8,244 nt of DNA from an uncultured bacterium (lineage in GTDB: Bacteria; Armatimonadota; Zipacnadia; Zipacnadales; Zipacnadaceae), in NCBI GenBank assembly GCA_937928475.1, contig CALFVE010000138.1, positions 1 to 8,244 of the forward strand. Reading direction: 5' to 3'. Shown in pieces: positions 5,580 to 8,244 of this stretch. Made by a program: the position numbers and the translations under genes. Each line of letters opens with the position of its first letter. Position 1 is the stretch's first letter. The notes under the pieces were generated by a model that searched no databases, was not told the DNA's origin, and saw only the letters and a list, made by a program, of their open reading frames with translations.

Positions 5580-8244
5580 GGCCCCCCCTCCGTCCGCTTT
5601 AGAGTCTGGCCACCCGCTTTTTGCACTTGCACTGCGCACACCTTGAATTCCGGAATCTTGGCGACCGGGTCCAAGGCGGCGATGGTGAGGGCGTTGGCCG
5701 GCGCCTCGCGGTAGTGAAAGGCCAGGAAGACGGTCCCCGGCGAGACTCGATCGGTGACGTCCGCCTGAATCTCAATTTGCCCCCGTCGCGAACTGACTCG
5801 CACCCGGTCGCCGTCCTGTACTCCCAGGCGCTCCGCGTCGTCAGGGTGCATCTCGATCGCGCCGACCGGGACGAGCGTGTCGAGGACCTTCGAGCGCCGC
5901 GACATGCTGCCGGTGTGGAAGTGCTGGAGAATCCGGCCAGTGGACAACACAAAGGGGTAGTCGGCATCCGGCAGTTCGCAGGCCGGAACAAATTCGACGG
6001 GGTGAAACTTGCCCAAGCCCCGCGGGAACTTCTCGACGTGGAGGATGGGAGTGCCCGGATGGCCGCGGTCGGGGCAAGGCCACTGCAGACCGCCGTTTTC
6101 CAGACGATCGTGGCTGATGCCCGCGAAGGCCGGTGCCAGGGCCGCGAACTCGTCGAAGATGGCGGCTGTTCCCGGGTAAGACATGTCATATCCGAGCCGA
6201 CGAGCCAGATCGCAAAGAATCTCCCCGTCCTGGCGTGCGCTTCCGGGTGGCTCTAGGGCTTTCCGGACTAGCTGCACCCGGCGCTCTGTGTTGGTGAAGG
6301 TGCCGTTTTTCTCCGCAAACCCCGCCGCCGGCAGCACTACGTCGGCCAGTTGTGCCGTCTCGGTCAGGAAGATGTCCTGGACAATGAGCAGATCCAGCCG
6401 GCTGAGCGCCTGCTCCACGTGTCCCCGGTCCGGGTCGCTCATCATGGGATTCTCCCCCATGATGTAGAGCGCCTTCAGACTCCCCTGCACGGCCGCATTG
6501 GTCATCTCTATCATGGTGAGGCCAGGCTGAGCCGGAAGAGCAGTGCCCCAGGCCGCCTCGAACTTGGCTCGCGCCACCGGGTCGTCCACCTTCTGGTATC
6601 CGGGCAGGAAGTTGGGCAAGGCCCCCACGTCGCAGGCGCCCTGCACGTTGTTCTGACCGCGCAGGGGATTGACGCCGGCGCCGGGTTTCCCCAGGTTCCC
6701 GGTGAGCAGGGCCAGGTTGGCCAGAGCCAGGACGTTGTCGGTGCCGGTAGTGTGCTGGGTGATGCCCATCGAATAGAAGATGGCGGCAGCGGGCGCCCCG
6801 GCATAGAGGCGCGCAGCGTGCACGATGTCCTCGGCCGGCACGCCCGTCAGGCGAGCGGCAAGTTGCGGCGTGTACGGCTCGATGGCCGCCCGAAAGGCCT
6901 CGAAGCCCTCGGTTCGTTGCGCAATGAAGTCTTTGTCTTCCAGGCCTTCCTCGAGAATCACCCGCGCCAGCGCGTTGATAAGGGCCACGTCTGTGCCGTG
7001 TTTCTGGCGCAGGTGCACCGTGGCGTATTCGGTGAGTTCAATGGAGCGGGGGTCAGCGACGATGAGCGGCACCCCGCGCACGGCGGCGCGCTTAATGGCC
7101 GCGCCGATGATAGGGTGGCACTCCGTGGTGTTCGAACCGATTACGAAGATGGCGCCGGCCTGGTCGAGGTCGTCAATGGAGTTAGTCATGGCGCCGCTGC
7201 CGAAGGCCTGGGCCAGGCCGGCGACGGTGGAGGCATGGCAAAGGCGGGCGCAGTGGTCAACGTTGTTGGTGCCAATCACCGCCCGCATGAACTTCTGCAT
7301 CAAGTAGTTTTCTTCGTTGGGGCACTTGGCCGAAGCCAGGCCGGCAACGGCGTCGGGGCCGAACTTTTCTTTGATACGAGCCAGGTGCGTCGCGCAGTAA
7401 TCGAGGGCTTCCTCCCAGGATACGGGAGTGAGCCGCCCCTGGCGGCGGAGCAGAGGCTGGGTGAGACGCTCCTCGTGCCCGAGGAAATCAAAGCCGAAGC
7501 GGCCCTTGACGCAGAGCCGGCCGCGGTTGACGCCGAGGCCCGGGGCGCCGGTCACCTTCACCACCCGGTTGCCCCGGGTGTGGAGGACCAGCGTACAGCC
7601 CACACCACAATAGGGACAGATGGTGACGGTCCGCTGGAGTTCCCAGACGCGACCGGCTCCCTGCGCGCCAGGAAACGACAGGGCGCCGGTGGGGCAAACG
7701 TCAATACAATTGCCACACTCCTCGCAGTCGGAGTCCTGGCGGGGCAGGCCGGGCGGAAGCCCCACCCGCGTCTGGAAACCCCGGCCCAGAAAGTCCACCG
7801 CGCCCGCGACTTGCACCTCGTGACAGACTTGCACGCAGCGTCCACACAGGATGCACTTGCTGCGGTCGTAGACTACGGTAGGAGCCTCTTCCGACGGGGC
7901 TTGCGCGCGCTCGCCGGTGTAGGCTTCGCCTTTCACGCCGAGTTCATAGGCGTACTTCTGCAAGGCGCACTCTCCACACTTCTCACAGGTGAGGCAGTCA
8001 TCGGGGTGATCGGAAAGCAGCAGTTCCAGGACCAGCCGGCGACTTTCGCGGACCTCGGACGTATCCGTGCGCACCACCATGCCGGGGGCGACGGGGTGGG
8101 AGCAGGAAGCCACCAGAGTCTTGGCTCCCTCCACCTCGACCACGCACAGGCGGCAGGAACTGGTTGGTTCCAGCCCCAAGTCGGGGTCATAGCAGAGGTG
8201 GGGAATCTCGATGCCTGCTTGCCGGGCGGCCTGGAAGATGGTGG
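5567..8244 (-). CDS. fdhA: Formate dehydrogenase alpha subunit, NuoG-like N-terminus, Cys type (5' end off window)
   Basis: The frame is open to the right edge; 891 residues are visible and probably about 20 are missing. It is the catalytic subunit of a cytoplasmic molybdenum or tungsten enzyme for formate oxidation or CO2 reduction. In order (numbered from the first visible full codon): a [2Fe-2S] domain with Cys 17, 30, 33 and 47; a His-Cys [4Fe-4S] motif (H79, C83, C86, C92); two ferredoxin [4Fe-4S] sites (C130, 133, 136, 140 and C173, 176, 179, 183); the cofactor-proximal [4Fe-4S] CPYCGVGC (209-216) plus C244 in GRLCVKG. In the active site, ARLCHAST has Cys 335 and His 336, where E. coli FdhF has Sec-His; R528 in NPLRGQNNVQ matches its catalytic Arg. 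A C-terminal dinucleotide-binding domain spans about 755-870. NuoE/NuoF-like partner genes are likely upstream, outside the window. A related enzyme could use a ferredoxin partner instead. Confidence 0.95.
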   Translation of the reverse strand, partial: TIFQAARQAGIEIPHLCYDPDLGLEPTSSCRLCVVEVEGAKTLVASCSHPVAPGMVVRTDTSEVRESRRLVLELLLSDHPDDCLTCEKCGECALQKYAYELGVKGEAYTGERAQAPSEEAPTVVYDRSKCILCGRCVQVCHEVQVAGAVDFLGRGFQTRVGLPPGLPRQDSDCEECGNCIDVCPTGALSFPGAQGAGRVWELQRTVTICPYCGVGCTLVLHTRGNRVVKVTGAPGLGVNRGRLCVKGRFGFDFLGHEERLTQPLLRRQGRLTPVSWEEALDYCATHLARIKEKFGPDAVAGLASAKCPNEENYLMQKFMRAVIGTNNVDHCARLCHASTVAGLAQAFGSGAMTNSIDDLDQAGAIFVIGSNTTECHPIIGAAIKRAAVRGVPLIVADPRSIELTEYATVHLRQKHGTDVALINALARVILEEGLEDKDFIAQRTEGFEAFRAAIEPYTPQLAARLTGVPAEDIVHAARLYAGAPAAAIFYSMGITQHTTGTDNVLALANLALLTGNLGKPGAGVNPLRGQNNVQGACDVGALPNFLPGYQKVDDPVARAKFEAAWGTALPAQPGLTMIEMTNAAVQGSLKALYIMGENPMMSDPDRGHVEQALSRLDLLIVQDIFLTETAQLADVVLPAAGFAEKNGTFTNTERRVQLVRKALEPPGSARQDGEILCDLARRLGYDMSYPGTAAIFDEFAALAPAFAGISHDRLENGGLQWPCPDRGHPGTPILHVEKFPRGLGKFHPVEFVPACELPDADYPFVLSTGRILQHFHTGSMSRRSKVLDTLVPVGAIEMHPDDAERLGVQDGDRVRVSSRRGQIEIQADVTDRVSPGTVFLAFHYREAPANALTIAALDPVAKIPEFKVCAVQVQKAGGQTLKRTEGGPCEQ
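7238..7240 (-). other. Active-site Cys codon in place of Sec
   Basis: The codon at 7240-7238 on the minus strand is TGC (Cys) at the position that is TGA (selenocysteine) in E. coli FdhF and in Moorella FdhA. It lies in ARLCHAST, just before the conserved His. This is a clear Cys variant, so no SECIS element is expected after it. Confidence 0.9.

Noticed and set aside
5621..6256. 211-codon open frame on the plus strand opposite fdhA
   Set aside because: No domain or motif; it lies fully within the conserved C-terminal domain of fdhA on the other strand.
7201..7260. Possible selenocysteine codon and SECIS in fdhA
   Set aside because: The active-site codon is TGC and no in-frame TGA occurs, so recoding is not needed.
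1..8244. CRISPR array, tRNA, rRNA, insertion sequence or prophage parts
   Set aside because: No regularly spaced repeats, transposase, integrase or structural RNA was seen; almost every base is used by the cofactor and formate dehydrogenase genes.

Overview
The window is a GC-rich bacterial segment in which every supported gene lies on the minus strand. Reading in the direction of transcription (from the right edge to the left), it holds the alpha subunit of an NAD-linked type formate dehydrogenase, followed by a nearly complete set of genes that make, finish and insert its molybdenum/tungsten cofactor. The order is fdhA (5' end off the window), mobA, a small Cys-rich ORF, a P-loop NTPase fused to a ModE-type DNA-binding domain, moeA, moaA, moaC, a MOSC-MogA fusion, and fdhD (3' end off the window).

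Packing is extreme. From fdhA to the MOSC-MogA gene each junction is an overlap of 1 to 13 bases or a gap of 1 base. The only real gap is 57 bases, before fdhD. No promoter or terminator is visible, so this looks like the inside of one long operon whose promoter lies upstream of fdhA, beyond the right edge.

The genes form a logical pathway. MoaA and MoaC turn GTP into cyclic pyranopterin monophosphate. MogA and MoeA adenylylate molybdopterin and insert the metal. MobA adds GMP to give the bis-MGD form. FdhD sulfurates the cofactor and delivers it to FdhA. The molybdopterin synthase genes (moaD, moaE), moeB and a molybdate transporter are not in the window and must be elsewhere. FdhA carries Cys, not selenocysteine, at the active site, so no Sec insertion is needed for this protein.

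The unusual parts are the NTPase-ModE fusion, an 86-residue protein ending in a Cys-x3-Cys-Phe tail, a MoaA about 60 residues shorter than usual, and the MOSC-MogA fusion.

The host is probably an anaerobe, perhaps a high-GC member of the Clostridia or another formate- or CO2-metabolising anaerobic lineage. This rests only on gene content and base composition and is held with low confidence.
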